DNA of 64,000 nucleotides from Heterobilharzia americana (taxonomy: Eukaryota; Platyhelminthes; Trematoda; Strigeidida; Schistosomatidae). The stretch covers positions 115,720,741 through 115,784,740 of the forward strand of contig OX104127.1 of NCBI GenBank assembly GCA_944470555.2. The letters are read 5' to 3'. Every line of letters begins with the position of its first letter. Within the stretch, counting starts at the first letter, position 1. Below, in pieces: positions 11,541-25,200 of the stretch. Below the pieces are notes generated by a model that worked only from the letters and a program-made list of their open reading frames with translations, was not told the DNA's origin and did not search any database. The position numbers were made by a program, and so were the translations under genes.

Positions 11541-13240
11541 GACGATTACTTACTGAAAAGATTTTTATTGTTAAATTGATCACATTCCTTTTTTACTGAA
11601 TAACAGTTGTCTGTTGTAACCATTGGTTTGCAAACTAATTTCCTGATTTATTTAGTTTGTTCCACTTTTTGGTCGCTCTGTCTTTTTTATTGTCATTCAC
11701 AAAAATCAGTCCTGACAATAATTCTCTGTCTGTCTTAGACTATCTACCAATACAAATTATCGCACTGTTACTCATTCATTTCTTCCCCTTATTTTCAATT
11801 TTTTGTGGATGAATAAGCACAGAAACTGTGAAAAAACGCATGCAATGAGGATAGCTGTTCTCCCTCATCTTCATTTTGATAAAAAACAGATTTTAAAATA
11901 ATACATTATACGACCTACATCTACGTTGCCTGCTACGTAGCACTTCTGATCTGTATCAATCTGGGATTTATACTTTCATTTTTTATTCTCTTAGTTCTTA
12001 GACCTATGATTATAGCAAAAGATAATAATTTGCTGGTATTTCATTCAAGTTAAAATTGGCACTTTATAAATTTTTTGAATAGATGACTGATACTTCATAT
12101 TTGACCCAAATACTTTCAGGCACGTCAATTTAAGTTACGTTTCTTAAGAATACTGAAGATACAATCACAATAGCTTGCGAAATCTTACTACAGATAGCAA
12201 TAACACTGTATATATCAAAGATTTTTCATAAAAAGTAATACTTTTATTTAGTTCCAGAGAATTATTCTTCAGTTATTTTTTTTTAGTAAATGCAATTTAA
12301 ACGTCAGGAATATCTAACATGTAAGGCGAGATTTGGCCAGGCGAAAGATGCTATTCACAATGGTAACCTCTTATCATAATACTTCTACATTAATCTCCGA
12401 TACTCACTACAGATGCTTATCAACTGACTTATTTCTAAAAATAATATTCCAATTTTTTAATAATACAAAAGAAAATTAAAAAATCTCTGAAATTTCTGGA
12501 AAGGTTCAATAGTAATTTCAGTGAAGAATACACAACATTCACTTGGTTATAATATTTTGTATAATATACGTTTCAGATAGCCGCTGTAAGATTCATAGAA
12601 TCAGTCGTAACGATGGCAATTTTCCTTCCAAGAATTAAGATTATTAGCATGAAAGTAAAACATTCAGGTGGTTATCGCTACATACCTTTTTTATGCAGCA
12701 CTATACTCTATTCTGTTGCAGTAATTTGAAATATTGTCGATGTAATTTCTACTTTGATACGCAGTGAAGACTGAATGGATGTTAGGTTGTCAAACATTCA
12801 AGTTCTATGTAAGTTCCTTGCTTGAAGTTCCATAAATGTATAAGGTCATGAGCTCGAGTTGTTCAAGGATATCCCCCAGAATTTTATAGATGTTTATTCT
12901 TCTTCTGAATTTTATGTACTTACCATATAGATCTTTTTTCTGTCATTTTCAATTTCTTTGTGGCATCATCCTGCCTTTAAGCCATTATAAATCTTATCTC
13001 GAATCATTTATGCACTCCTATACAGATAAAAGTAAATTTTTTATGACCGTCTGTCTTCCGTTATATGAGGTATTAGAGATAAGATGACATATGAAACTAT
13101 ACCTGAAGTAATGTGGTGGTGATGCAAATTTAATACCGCTATGGACGATTAGGATTTGAAAAGTTATCCCCTAAATTACTGATAACATTTATAGTTATCA
13201 GTTGACTACCTATGATAGCCAGAGTTTGGCAGATTACTAC
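11541..13240. other. No supported gene
   Basis: AT-rich DNA. The only open stretch above 60 codons (12,890-13,087 +) is hydrophobic, low complexity and without domain evidence. No repeats were recognised apart from the SINE unit that begins at about 13,246. Confidence 0.5.
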
Positions 13241-13245
13241 TGATA

Positions 13246-13350
13246 CTCGGTGATGATTGAAGGTGAGATAAAAACCTGGACTGCGGCTGGATTTGAACCG
13301 GAGACCACCGGACTACCAGCCCGATGCCCTACCAACTGCTTCGATAGTCA
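13246..13350 (-). mobile_element. tRNA-headed SINE unit (minus)
   Basis: Read on minus: an A-box-like segment (AGCAGTTGGTAGGGCATC), then GGTGGTCTCC, a B box (CCGGTTCAAATCCA, close to GGTTCGANTCC), and a tail ending in TCTCACCTTCAATCATCACC. The A and B boxes form an internal RNA polymerase III promoter of tRNA type. The same tail occurs in the + unit ending at 13,610 and, diverged, in the units at 38.6-38.9 kb and 22.4 kb, which defines a family. It is not a functional tRNA because no cloverleaf with an acceptor stem could be closed. Confidence 0.75.
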
Positions 13351-13499
13351 AACGATAATCAATATGATGCTCCCCCTCTCTGATTCTATTAGATTTTGAA
13401 TTGGGTTGAGATTTCCTGAATAGGCAGCCAGTGTGAATACGATCAAGCGGTAGTAACGCATCACGAATTCAACTGGTCTACGAGGTCCAGTTGCTAAAC

Positions 13500-13525
13500 A
13501 GAATTTTATTTCGCTTCAATCACCA
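13500..13525 (+). repeat. Detached SINE tail fragment
   Basis: The sequence ATTTCGCTTCAATCACC matches the family tail (ATTTTCATTTCGCCTTCAATCACC type). It lies immediately before the second SINE unit in the same orientation, so the + unit may be the second member of a tandem whose first member is reduced to its tail. Confidence 0.5.
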
Positions 13526-13612
13526 AGGATTTTACCCGAAAACCCGGTGGTTGCTGGTTCAAATCGGGCCGGGGTCCAGATTTTCGTCTCCCCTTCAATC
13601 ATCACCCATTAT
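13526..13612 (+). mobile_element. tRNA-headed SINE unit, 5' truncated (+)
   Basis: Contains CCCGGTGGTTGCTGG, the B box GGTTCAAATCGG and the tail TTTTCGTCTCCCCTTCAATC. The A box is missing, so the unit cannot be a complete Pol III promoter. It is inverted relative to the unit at 13,246-13,350, with about 175 bp between, so the pair can fold on itself. Confidence 0.7.
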
Positions 13613-16455
13613 AAATCATAGTTATATTTCGGATTTATTCTCCTAAACAAGCCACAAAGTACTGAAAACTGTTGATCAACAGATATGGACATTTTTGTGT
13701 ACACTATTTATATGGCTGCAAAGGAAGACACCGTGGAAAACAACCTTCTTTCGTCGAACTATTTATTCTTTTACGACTCAGTGCGAATGTTTCAATTTAG
13801 GAAAAACAATTTAAACGCAAATTTTATAGGATTAAAGTGACTTGTGTTTATAATCCACATTATCACTTTGTGAGTAGCAGCTTACGATTATCAGGAAGTA
13901 TATAGTGTCATTCAAGCAGAATTCCACTTAATTACAAAAGACTAGACCAATATGTGCATAATGAACTATTGGACAGTCAGGTAACAACTGGAAATTATAA
14001 TAAAACATGTCCTAAATAAGGTTTCTTTAGTTCTGTTATCTGTGTTATAGTGTATTTAGTGAACAGAATAGTGACCACAATGTTTTCAAAAAAAATTAGT
14101 TGATTTTGATTTGTTTTGTGTGAAGTCGTGTTGGCAGAACATCTTTAAAAGTCTAACAAATAACATTTTTCAGACTGTTTAGGTATGTCGTACTAGTATT
14201 ACAATTTCCCAAAAACTTATTATTGAGGAATTTTTTTCCCGTTCATTGAATTATGTTTACCTACAAACATTTTTACCAAAGAGTCACGTATGTTATATTA
14301 AACAGTCAATAAAGTTACATCTAGTTTACTATTTTACATGAAAAATCAAATGTGATTCCCTGAAATAGCGATAAATAAAGTGAACTGAAAGGATTATAAA
14401 GCAAATTTACATACATACTTTTTTCTGCCGCAAGTAGTAAACTAAGTTTTATAACATTGATTATCTCACCTGTAATACCAATATCTTACTCTACCTGAAC
14501 TATATTTTAACCAATGAATTAAAATTTTAATTGAGTTTAATTTTATCCAGTTTTGTTTTATGTGAACATCATAACTACAGGTGACTGGAAAAATGTGGGT
14601 CATATTCGTTTCATCACTCTCATTTTGATAATTAAGTCTGTCAGCGAAAGTCACCTTAAATTTTTCAGTTCTTACAGACAGAATCTTTTTTCGAATTTCT
14701 AAAGAATTTTGTTATTCTGGAAAGCTACTCTTTGTTTAACTCTTCACCCTGAATGAATATTTTATAATTTTTTAGATTAGTGTTTGCAATTCAGCATTTA
14801 TTTTCTCCTTTTCATTTGACCTAAATCAGAAACTGATTACAGATGGCCTTTAAATAAGAATAATTCCGAACATTTTTGATTTTAAGCAATCAAGCAGAAA
14901 ATGTAATCTTAATGAGGAAGGGAAACAGCATAAGTAGTGTAAAAGTGAAAGATGGTTGGGGGGTCTTAGGCAAGACTATCATTGGTGGAAAAACTATTGA
15001 CATACTACCAATTGTGGTTCGTTTTCACATTCAGCAAACCAAGTAGGTCGCCATAAAAATTTGAGGTGAAAATTGTGTTTTTAAGAGATATCTTTGTAAA
15101 TGGTTTCTCTTTTTTGCCTGTGTAATAACCACATGAACTTATATTGTCTCGTATATACTATGATAATGAAATAGCGATGGTTTTATTTGGTGTGGGGATT
15201 TGTACACACATTCCTGCATAATTATATTGACATTTAGTTTATTCTTTGACACTTTACTCCCCTTTTAACTTAATTTCCCATCAAATATCAAATCGCCTAC
15301 TCACCTATTTCGTATATTCTGGTTTCACAATGAAAGACTATTCTAAATCCTCTAAAGTATAATATGCTTCATATCCAAGTTATACTGTATCGATTACTGC
15401 TTACTTTTCTATTAGCCCTCCACTTAAGTGCTTAAACGAAGTTCATTCTTAACGGTTCATTGTGATTAGACTGTAAATTTTTTCAAATTATCCAAATTTT
15501 TAGGACGCATAAACCCACAGGTGGCTGACTGACTACTTTCTTATTCCATAGTCTACTGTCTACTTATCCTACAAAAATTCTTTGTCTCCTGATTTTTTCC
15601 ATTAGTTAAGTGTAAATAACTTCCACTCTTGTCGTCACTGGCAATCAAGTTGCCTAAAATTGTTTTGTGAATACATCCTAACTGTTTGAGTTGTAGTGAG
15701 ATTCGAAATTTGGATTGACAGCTTATCCTTTCTTGTCATACAGGTTGCTACGCAACTCAAAAACACATGATATTTTTTTACAATCTTTTTTTGAGTTGTA
15801 CGCAGTCATCCTTCGACTAACAATCTTATTGCATAACTTTTCATATGCATCATTATGTATTTATCATTGCAGTAAAGTCTTTGATCTGTAGACAGTTGAT
15901 TTACAGCTAGTCTAAATCTGCACATGAAAAATAATTTTCAAGATTGTGATTGTTTATAGTCAGTTACGAAGAAGATATGAAAATTCAGACATGATACTGC
16001 TCAAATATTCTTTTGATGGACCGTAGTGAAATATCTATTTTTTTTGTCACTAGCCAGTGTCTGAAAATCCAAATTAACGGCATAAACAGATACTGTATTA
16101 CGTAGAATAAAGCAGTAAGCACTAGCGACATTGTTTGTTGGGATGTTTGACAAAATTGTAATGCGGTGAATAGTGTGGAAATAATTTTGAAAAGAATTCT
16201 TTAAGTGACATACATTTCAGGGACGGAGATCACAAGCGTATAATGATGTTTTAATATGATGCATGGTGCATGATATAAAATTTCTGGGTTCCACCATCAG
16301 AAATTCTGAGGTCAAATCTCTTTAGAGGGTTATGCGATACAGTTGTTTGTGTTCAGAAATTTGAAGACACACTAGCTACAGCTGTTTTCGTTGCAAAAAT
16401 ACGTAAGAGTTTGAGAAGAATATTTGTGTAAGAAGAACTTTAATTTTGAGCTAAC
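13613..16455. other. No supported gene
   Basis: AT-rich non-coding sequence with no open stretch showing domain evidence and no repeat family recognised by eye. Confidence 0.5.
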
Positions 16456-16499
16456 TTATGATTATTATCTGTCACTTGGGTTCCTAGTGAAACATGCAG

Positions 16500-18148
16500 C
16501 TTCAGCACCACACCTCCACTGCACTCTCTTCTCTACAGTCTTTTCAACCTCGCCCCACGTTCGCACACAAGCTTTCATTTCTTCCTCACACCATCTCCTC
16601 TATATCAACCTCGCCTCAGACGTCCAGCTCGTCGTTTCCCATTCGCGTTCCTCTCGAGTGCCTGGTGCGTGATGTCTTCAGTCGGTCTCCTCAGTGTATT
16701 CCAAATCTAATCCATCTCCACCTTCTTCTTCTGCATATTTATTGAGCGATAGGTTCTTGGTTGGTTCGATCCCAGAATGACTTCCTTCTTGCTTATTCTT
16801 CCTGGCCATCTGATCTTAAGTATCGAGGTAGTGTAGGCAGCAGCTGTTGATGGATGTCTGTAGCTTGTTGGAAGTGCTTTTCGTGACCCACCATGTCTGT
16901 GAACCATTTAGCAGCACTGACTTGACATTGATGTTGAAAATCCGGATCTTGTTCTTTGTGCTGTGTGCAGTAGATCTTCACACTGGTTTCAGGTTGGTGA
17001 AAGTCTGTCTTACTTCTCCGATCCTGGCTTTCGGATCCTCATCTGTGCCTGTGCCATCTGTAGTTGAAACGATGCTGCCTTGCTTGGGTAAGTGAAAGAG
17101 ACTGCTTCTTTTGGGTTCCTCCCGTTAGTGGTGATTGGTGCTTGTTGTTGATGTTATTGCTTGTTGGGTATCTTCACCACCATTGTCTTCTCTACATTCA
17201 CTTGATGTCACGTCTTCCTTCGCAGCCAAGCCTCTTCTGTCAACTCGTTGGTTTTCACCAGCAGATCTTCGACATTTTGCAACATTAGACATGAATCATC
17301 ATCGATGAGGAAATCCAAATGTTCTAGGCCCTTCTCCTCGGTTCAGCCAGCTCACGCCACTCTTCTTCCTCCTCACAGTTTGTTGCATGATCCAGTCTTG
17401 TCCAGTCGACCACAATCAGAAAGATCACTGGTGATCGTAGGCGGCAGCCCTCTCTTACTCCTGTCTTCACTTCACTTCACTTCAAAGGCGTCACTGTGTT
17501 TTCCATTGTGAATCACATGGCATGTGTCATCGTCATATATTTGTTGAATGAAGTTGATAAAGGTTTGTGGTACTCCATAGTCTCGAAGCAGCTGCCAAAT
17601 AAATTCTCGGTCGACACTGTCGAAGTTCTTTTCATAACCGATGGAGTTGACTTAAAGACCCAGTTGACTGTCATTCTATGCTTTGTTGTATGATAATGTG
17701 TAGCGTGGAGTTGTAATTCGATCCACACATGATTTGTTCTTCCAAAAGCCAACCAGCCAGATAGCCAGCCTGTTCCGGTCGCAATTTAGAATCCGAAGCG
17801 TTGGTGAGTCTCTCCAGAATGATGTGGCATGATACTTTGCCTGGTGTGGACAGAGACATAAGCATGACTCCTCGCCGGTTCTTGCAAAGACTTAGGTCTC
17901 CCAACTTTGAGAGTTTGACAAGGTAGCCCTTCCTCCAATCTCCAGATACCTTCCCTTCCTTCAAAACCTTCCGCAGTAGTGGTATGAGCGTGTCTGCTGT
18001 TGTCTTTTTGTCTGTCTTCAGTGTTTCTGGAGGAACTCCACCATCCGGTCCTGCTGCTTCCCGTGTTTTCGTCAACTTCATGATATTGAGCACTGGCGTT
18101 TGTCGGAGGGCTTGCGTTCACTGGTAATTCTGCAGTTGTCGGTGGCAT
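16500..18148 (-). pseudogene. RTE-2 reverse transcriptase region, broken
   Basis: The fingers (REAAGPDGGVPPETLK, about 18,060-18,010) and the following block are open through 17,671, slightly longer than in RTE-1 because the stop at RTE-1 3488 is absent (PEQAGYLAGWLLEEQ). The 10-bp GAAGT expansion that breaks motif B in RTE-1 is also present here (about 17,463-17,487), and motif C reads LIDDD as in RTE-1. The C-terminal KKVEMD block is present near 16,710. This is a non-functional RT. Confidence 0.83.
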
Positions 18149-18523
18149 TTCTGGACAAGTTGCAGATGTTGGCGGTGGTCGTCACTGATTCAAGAGATTT
18201 TTGAAGTGGTCAATTCATTGTTTCCTTTAATTCTCTTCTTTGGTAACTAGGCTTTCTTTCACTATCTCTCATTGGTTTCGTCTGAGTTGATCCCTTCCCA
18301 GATATAATTTCGGTTATTTAATATAATGTTGTCAGGTCTCTCCTACCTGCAGCCTGTGCTGCTTCACTTGCCAATGTGTCGTACAAGTGTCTTTTGTCTG
18401 TTCGTCAACTCTTCTTCACTTCCCTGTCCAGTGTTTTATACATTGTACTCAGTTCCGCCTTTCATTGATCACCCCTGCACTGCATTGCACTGATTCGTCT
18501 TCTGCTTCACCACCTTCCTCTCG

Positions 18524-19013
18524 CTACTCTATCAGCTTCCAATTGTCTATAGAATTCATCCTTCTTCTCTTCATCTGCATTATTTGTAACTGAGTAGTGT
18601 AGCGTTGTATGATTGCATCTTTTCTCCCTTGTGGTTTGAATTTTACCATCATGATCCTATAGAAGGAGATTGGTTCCCATTGTCTGAGAGTCTTCGATGC
18701 TCTTTGCGACATCATGATAGCCACTCAAATCTCAGTGTGCTACGTTCGTGGTTGTCGTCTGGGTGATGAAATCGGGGCGGATTATTGACTGCTCTCCAGT
18801 TGACAGTTTGGACAGTCCACTTCCATTCCATATGCTTTCACAGATTCCTCGCACCTCTATACCGTACCTTCTCATCTCTTTGGCAATCTGGGCTGTCCAG
18901 CTAGGTTCAAACATGGTGCAAACATTACTTGTTCCTTTTCTTAATTTCACTTTGATTGAGAGAAGACACATCGACCGACTGGCTTCTCGAAATCTTTGAG
19001 CAACCGGCGTCAT
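18524..19013 (-). pseudogene. RTE-2 endonuclease region, truncated
   Basis: Contains TAQIAKEMRRYGIEV followed by GICESIWNGSG (18,732-19,013) and AIMMSQRASKTL (18,524-18,724), the N-terminal half of the AP-type endonuclease. The frame then runs directly into linker sequence (NSIDN then WKLIE) because the ~673-bp deletion removes the catalytic second half, including the DxN and SDH regions. It cannot encode a nuclease. Confidence 0.82.
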
Positions 19014-19200
19014 TTCGTCTCTTCGATTTCAGTGAGGAATTTGTTTTTATTTTAGTCATTTTCTTTTTACTTCGAAGTTTATTTAGCTATTGTATTGGTT
19101 TTCTGAGGTAGGGTTACTAACCTTATGCCCAACCTTTTCCTCTTTATTTTGGCTTAGGACCGGCTAGTAACTATTGAACTAATTATCCAGGCGGGGTTAA

Positions 19201-22200
19201 TTCTTAGTTCATATTTGAAAAGTATCAGCTGTTCAAACATTCTCTTTTCAAATCACCATCCTTCACTTTATATTCTTTTTGTAGACGAAAGAACAGACAA
19301 CTGAAGTGGTTTTTTTGAATCAAAGGTTGACCTTTCAACGGAGATAATGCACTCAGCACCGTTGTTTGATTTTTTTCTTGTAGAATGTCAAAAAGTCTCA
19401 TCGATGCATGTTTTTTTTAATTTTCTTAAGTGATGTTGATTTCTAGTTGAATAATGATGAGTAGTTTGAAAATGATGTCGGTATTTGCGTTAATATTATA
19501 ATTCAAAGTACACGTAACTTCATTTGTCGCGAGATGCAGAGGGACATTTTTCAGTCTCTCTATGGTTATGTCAAATGATGATTATGCTAAATTAAGGTTC
19601 AAATTTGAACTCATTCTCACATTTTCTGCCTAGCAGTTAATTGTGTTGTCGAACTAGAGCTATGCATTTACTGTAAGACGAAGAAGCTGCTATCATGGGG
19701 TCTGTGGTGTTAATTCGAGCAGTTCGCATATAAGATCAAAAGGTTTAAATACATTTGCGAGCATTTTAACATTCCTTGTTATTATTTGTATTTCATTTTA
19801 TCTTTTTTCATTTCCATTTTTCTTGTAAATTGCCTAGAAAGAAAAGGTGTGGTCAGGTTACTTGAAATAAATCACTCCAACAAAACATTTTTGAAGCCAG
19901 ACTTCGGTTTATTATCTTCTCCTTCAAGTATATATATATATATATATAAAGTTATCATAATGCACTTGTGTTATATGTAATCCAGCGTACCTAGTAGGAA
20001 AAGTGAAATGAAGCAGTCGTTTAATCTGACTGTGGAATATACTTATACAACTTGCTTTTTATTTTTAGAATTATGTTATGTATTAAGATTCAGATTCCAT
20101 TTTGAACAAGTTTGCTGTTATTTGACTCAGATTTTGAAACATTAGGGTTGATGTACATATTCATTTCAGCAGGATTTATAGAAATGCACGAGGTATAATT
20201 TCTCAAATAATGCCTCTTCTATTCCTAATTATGCATGTTTCAACACATTTTACTAATGCTTTCATGGTCTTTTGTATACACTTCCATATGAATGTTGGTA
20301 ATTCAAGTGTCGTTTTCATGATGATATTTGTAGGTCTAGAATGCATTGGCTTCTTTGATACAATTGATTTTTTACGTCTCAGTAAGGTTATATTCAGTGC
20401 ATGTTTTACGTTTGTGAGAGAAGCACGTTAATATGCACAAAAAGATTGCATTTCACTTAACTTCTCTTAGTAGTTTAATATCTAACAAAAGACTCCCTTT
20501 AGAATCAGGAAAACGAAAGTTGCAGAACGGGCACATCATTTCGTAGTTATATTGCTACTTGCTGTTTACATAGAGCCTTGAATGTACAGAAAATATTTTC
20601 ATGAAACATAACATACTCAAAAGGGAATCCCAACAAATGTGCTTGAAGGAAGTCAACGTCCAGATTCAAAAAACAAAGTTCATACAGCTGAAAGCGATAA
20701 ACTTTTTTAGACGGTAATCAAAATTGTATAACGTAAAGAGGGAGGAAAAGCAGAAATAACAGAGAGAAAATCTAGAATGAAGGACAAGAAAAACAGACGT
20801 GATGATGAATAATATCATGCACAAAACAGTCAATTAGAGTAATATTTACCGAATGGTTAAACCTTGTGAGATATATCAATGTAATAAGTTGATAGAATAT
20901 CGCAACAGAACTATCAGACTGAACGTTATTAATTTTCTTTACACACCAGCCAGGTCTAATTTGTTAATGGTCAGCAACTCAGTGAAAAAAATAGTATCAT
21001 CATTCACTTTCTGATTAATCAGAAAGGTTTACAGATATTACTAAAATGATCTGCATCAATTAAATACTAAGAAATTGGAATGTGTGGTGTTAAAAACCAT
21101 AGAGGCTTATATTTCTTAATTGTGTGTGACTTTTAACACACACCCAGTTGTTCAGTTGTTCAGCTGTATGCAATATTGTTTTATGGCATGCTATAAGATC
21201 ATAGGTAGAAGATGGATTCAAATTTTATGTGGCGTATTGTAACTATAAAAATATATAGATGCAAAAGCTTATTTTTGGCCATACATTTCATACCACATTG
21301 GAGGATTCGAAGAAGACTCTTTAAACGATTGCATGTTTATGCATAATTTTCCTAAAGAAAATTCACTACAGTACATTGCTATGCTTGAAATTGCGTGCTT
21401 ACTTTAAAATAACATTCACCGCTACCCTAATTTGTTACATATTTCTAAACAAATTTTACTATCCCAATTTGAATATATTTTATAATGTATCTTCATTTTT
21501 TCGCACCAACTTGTGAAAATGTACATTTTATCAGATAAATACATTCATTTTAATTGGTTAGTAGGATACATATTGACAACTTATATACTTTTTTAATTTT
21601 TAAGCAGTAACTTGGTAAATAGTACTAACATACTAAGTATCCTCACAGAATGTAATGCAAGCAAACTCCAGAAAGCACGAGTTGATAGTAATAGTTGTTG
21701 GTTAAAAATTGGCAGTATTCAAGAAAACACTATGTAATATACATATAAATTAGGAAGGAGTTATTGGTCGTCAAGATACACCGTATAAATGCACTGCAAG
21801 CAAACGATAAATACTGACTATTAAGTTTGAAACTTTGTATCCATATTTAATATGATATCATATATTTACAACAGGATGTGGTTATATATTCTCTCAGTTT
21901 ACTTTATTGTCACTTTCAGAAGTCTCATTTTCCGTTCATTTTAGTGATTAGATCACCTCAATACAAAGTCACTTTGCAAAAAACTGCAACGACTGAATCC
22001 ATTCACTCCGTTGTATGTTCAGATAAAATAGCTTGAAAAAGAGAAACTGATATTAAAATGTTCAAATAACTACAGAATCAAGTGCTGCAGAGAGTAAAAG
22101 CAAAGCAAAAATGCTTGAGAAAACCTACTGAAATAAAATGAAAGTTCATTACACTGCAACAAGGTGACAGCAACTTTCTGACAACCTTTAAAATCTCTTA

Positions 22201-25200
22201 TGGCTGAAGAAGAATGATTGCATTAAGAAAATAACCTTCCTAGTTACATATTTCATGTAAAAGAACTGAGTTGGACTTAAATCGGAAAACAAAACATTAG
22301 GCAATGAACATATTCCTTTCAGATTACACAGTGTAAAGGGATCATTTTAAGACAATGACTTCGCAGCTCAGTTGGTACAGCACCAGTCCAAATTTTCATC
22401 ACACCTTCATTGCAAGTCTGCTAAACCATGGCTATCTCCGATAGTCAAGGTGATAATTAAAATGACACGCGTTATGATAATTTACTTGGACAAAAATGTT
22501 ATCAGCTATTATTTTGAAATATGGAAAAGGGAAAGTAACTGGTATTTTTGGAAAATTAAGGCGTGAAAGGCTTTCAGAGTGTACTTGGCTGTTTTAATTA
22601 GGCTTTAGAGAGAATTTCATCACAGCAAAACATACAGTTATCTCAACTGCACCAAAATTATAAATCTCAGAAACTTTTCTTTGACATTAGCACCAGCTTC
22701 GCTGGTGATGTATACCGCTCAACTTCAAGTTATGGTGCATTAGAATATATTACGAAACACCGTTTTTATCAAATTTCTATCTGAATCTTCCGCACGTGAG
22801 AGTGGCTGTATTGAACACTTGTTTACTTGTCTAGCAGCTTTAAAATAGTTTTCAGCTGTAACTATTTTAATTTTTAATAATGTTATCCTTACTTCATATT
22901 CGTCTCCTTATTTTTAGTTAGAAAATACCACTTTTGTTTTCTAGTTTTTTCCCCATTTTTTGCTGGGTAATTTTGTTTTCCTATCTGATGACGCAACAAA
23001 TATTCTGACTTATTTTACTGGTAGGAAAACCGAGTTCCTGTTGCTGTACAAAGTTTTTATGATCGTTTCTATCGGTGAACTGATATAAGCTTGATCTGGA
23101 TAACTTAAGTTTTGTAAAGTTGTCCTCATACTCTATTCATACTGTTCACCTAAAAGAAGGAGAAATCTTTCAGTCATTTCAGATTACTATATCTTAACAA
23201 AATGGAAGTTTTATTATGGCAAGCAGTAGGGTAAAACAAAATTATATGATGAGTACTTTATTTGAAGGTTTATTTTCTTGTGGCTGCTTGATAAGATATC
23301 TAACACGTACAAAGAAATATCGTTCCGAATGTTGTATTTGTTGTGACATAACTAAATCCAGTTGTTTTCATACACGCGACATTTAAGTTTTGCCACTTAC
23401 AGAAGAAGTGAATTAGCAGTGCAACCATAAATGTCTGAGTTAAACTAATGTCAATCAATGGTGTAGAGAACTTAGTATATTTTTACACGTTTACATTCCA
23501 CTTACCATGAAATTAGTTACTAGATCAACTGATTGCATAATACTTAAAGTGGAATTTGCTATAGGTATGTCATGTTTAGAAAAAGAGCTTTCTGGAATGA
23601 ATTTTGTTCTTAAAATGAGAGAAATAGTTTTCAATACTCATTTTTGGAAAGAAAATGAACCACTTGGTTTCACTGCAGCTTTTCTGATAGCAATATGAAC
23701 CATCTGAAGTTAACTATCTACTGCTGGTTAAGACAGGTAAAAAAATCGCACATTGTGATGATTTTACAAATAATACACTGTTGTCTGAATGTTTCGGTTT
23801 TCGTTGAATGTCATTTTTGGTGCTTTCAGTGACTTTAAGGGTCTTCTTTTTATTCTTACTTTGGAATTAAAACTCTCTGCTGTGATTTAACAAGTCATAT
23901 TCCAGACCTCCTAGCTGAATATATTTCTTGATATTTTCTATCTCACTGGCTGTGTAGCAATCTCTCTTTGTATGGATACTTTTACTGCGGTAGATGACTA
24001 GCAAGCACTGTCAGTTAGTGGCCTGCATGATTAGTTTTATTTTGCAAAGAAGCTACTTCTAAATTTTAATGGATTCAATAATTTCAAACCGAAGAGGAAA
24101 GTGACTATGCAAAACTGTTTGGTTCATATTATATAAGTATCCCTGGAGAATGAAGTATTATGAAATTGAACCATCTGTCAAAATATGTTAAAATAATTAA
24201 TGCATCTATTGTGTGGGAAGATTTGATAATTTGAATGGGAAAAATGAATTTCGAGTTGCCTTTAGAAGTATGTTTTGAATGATCTTTCAAAATTCTACAG
24301 TTTTCCTCATTTTGTCATTTTCTAGTTTGACCTGCTTTGATTAGTACAAAGAATTCACAATGTACGATTTTTGAGTTTTAACCTTTCACAAATTCTTTTC
24401 GCTGTATCTTTTAAACACAAAACATTTTGAAGTGGTATTTACTTTTCTCTGGCTACTATATCGCATGTATTGTATTTGATAACATCATACATACATTTTG
24501 AAAACTTCTACGTCTCCAATAAAGTGTTAAGTTATTTGAATTCCCGTGTCAACACCTATTTCAGATGTGGATTTCATTGTAAGAATGACGCATATTTTTG
24601 ATAGAATTGCACAATTGTTTGTCTCAGTACTTCATTTTAAGCGTAACATATTTATATAAAGACTAAACCTTACGTAGTTCATTTCTTATGCACATAAAAA
24701 AAATGTAAATTAGGTACATTTCTGAATAGTGAAGGGTCATTCCTTGATTGTTTTTTAGAAATATTTTATACAAACTATTTTTCGATACTACAGTTTTCTG
24801 AAAAAAAATGGAGAAATATACATATTGTCTATCTGTGTATATAAATGACATTTAAATGTGATTTGATAGGTTTTATTTAAAATTAAGCTTTGAATTTTAT
24901 AACATAATTTACAAATGAATGACATTTTCACTGTTGTTTTCTTTTTTACATACGAAATTCGCAAATGTTATTCCCTCAAATTGATAGCGCCTGATGCTGG
25001 CATTTACACTCACTTCATATACACATCGTTCTTATTGCATTGTGGAATAAAACAGAAATATTTAATTATGTTATGTGTTTAATTAAATTAATTTGCGAAA
25101 ATAAAAGGTTTCAAACTGAATTATAAAAAAACAACCGATGTATCATTTTTGCTAAACAACTGGTTTGTTGAAAATGGAATTGTTTATTATATCCCTAGTT

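Larger units (their letters stand above)
16459..19200 (-). mobile_element. RTE-clade retrotransposon, internally deleted (RTE-2)
   Basis: The minus-strand counterpart of RTE-1: the same 5' end (TTAACCCCGCCTGG at 19,200), the same 3' terminal block and AAT-rich tail at 16,459-16,475. It matches RTE-1 almost base for base, including identical broken reading frames (for example KIYCTQHKEQDPDFQHQ at 16,981 and 4,278). It lacks about 673 bp corresponding to RTE-1 2045-2717. The flanks are unrelated to those of RTE-1, so this is a separate insertion and not a segmental duplication. No convincing target-site duplication was found. Confidence 0.88.

Noticed and set aside
13280..13350. Possible tRNA gene
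   Set aside because: A and B boxes are present, but no closed cloverleaf could be drawn, and the shared 3' tail shows it is a SINE head. The same applies at 38.65, 38.85, 41.4 and 45.3 kb.
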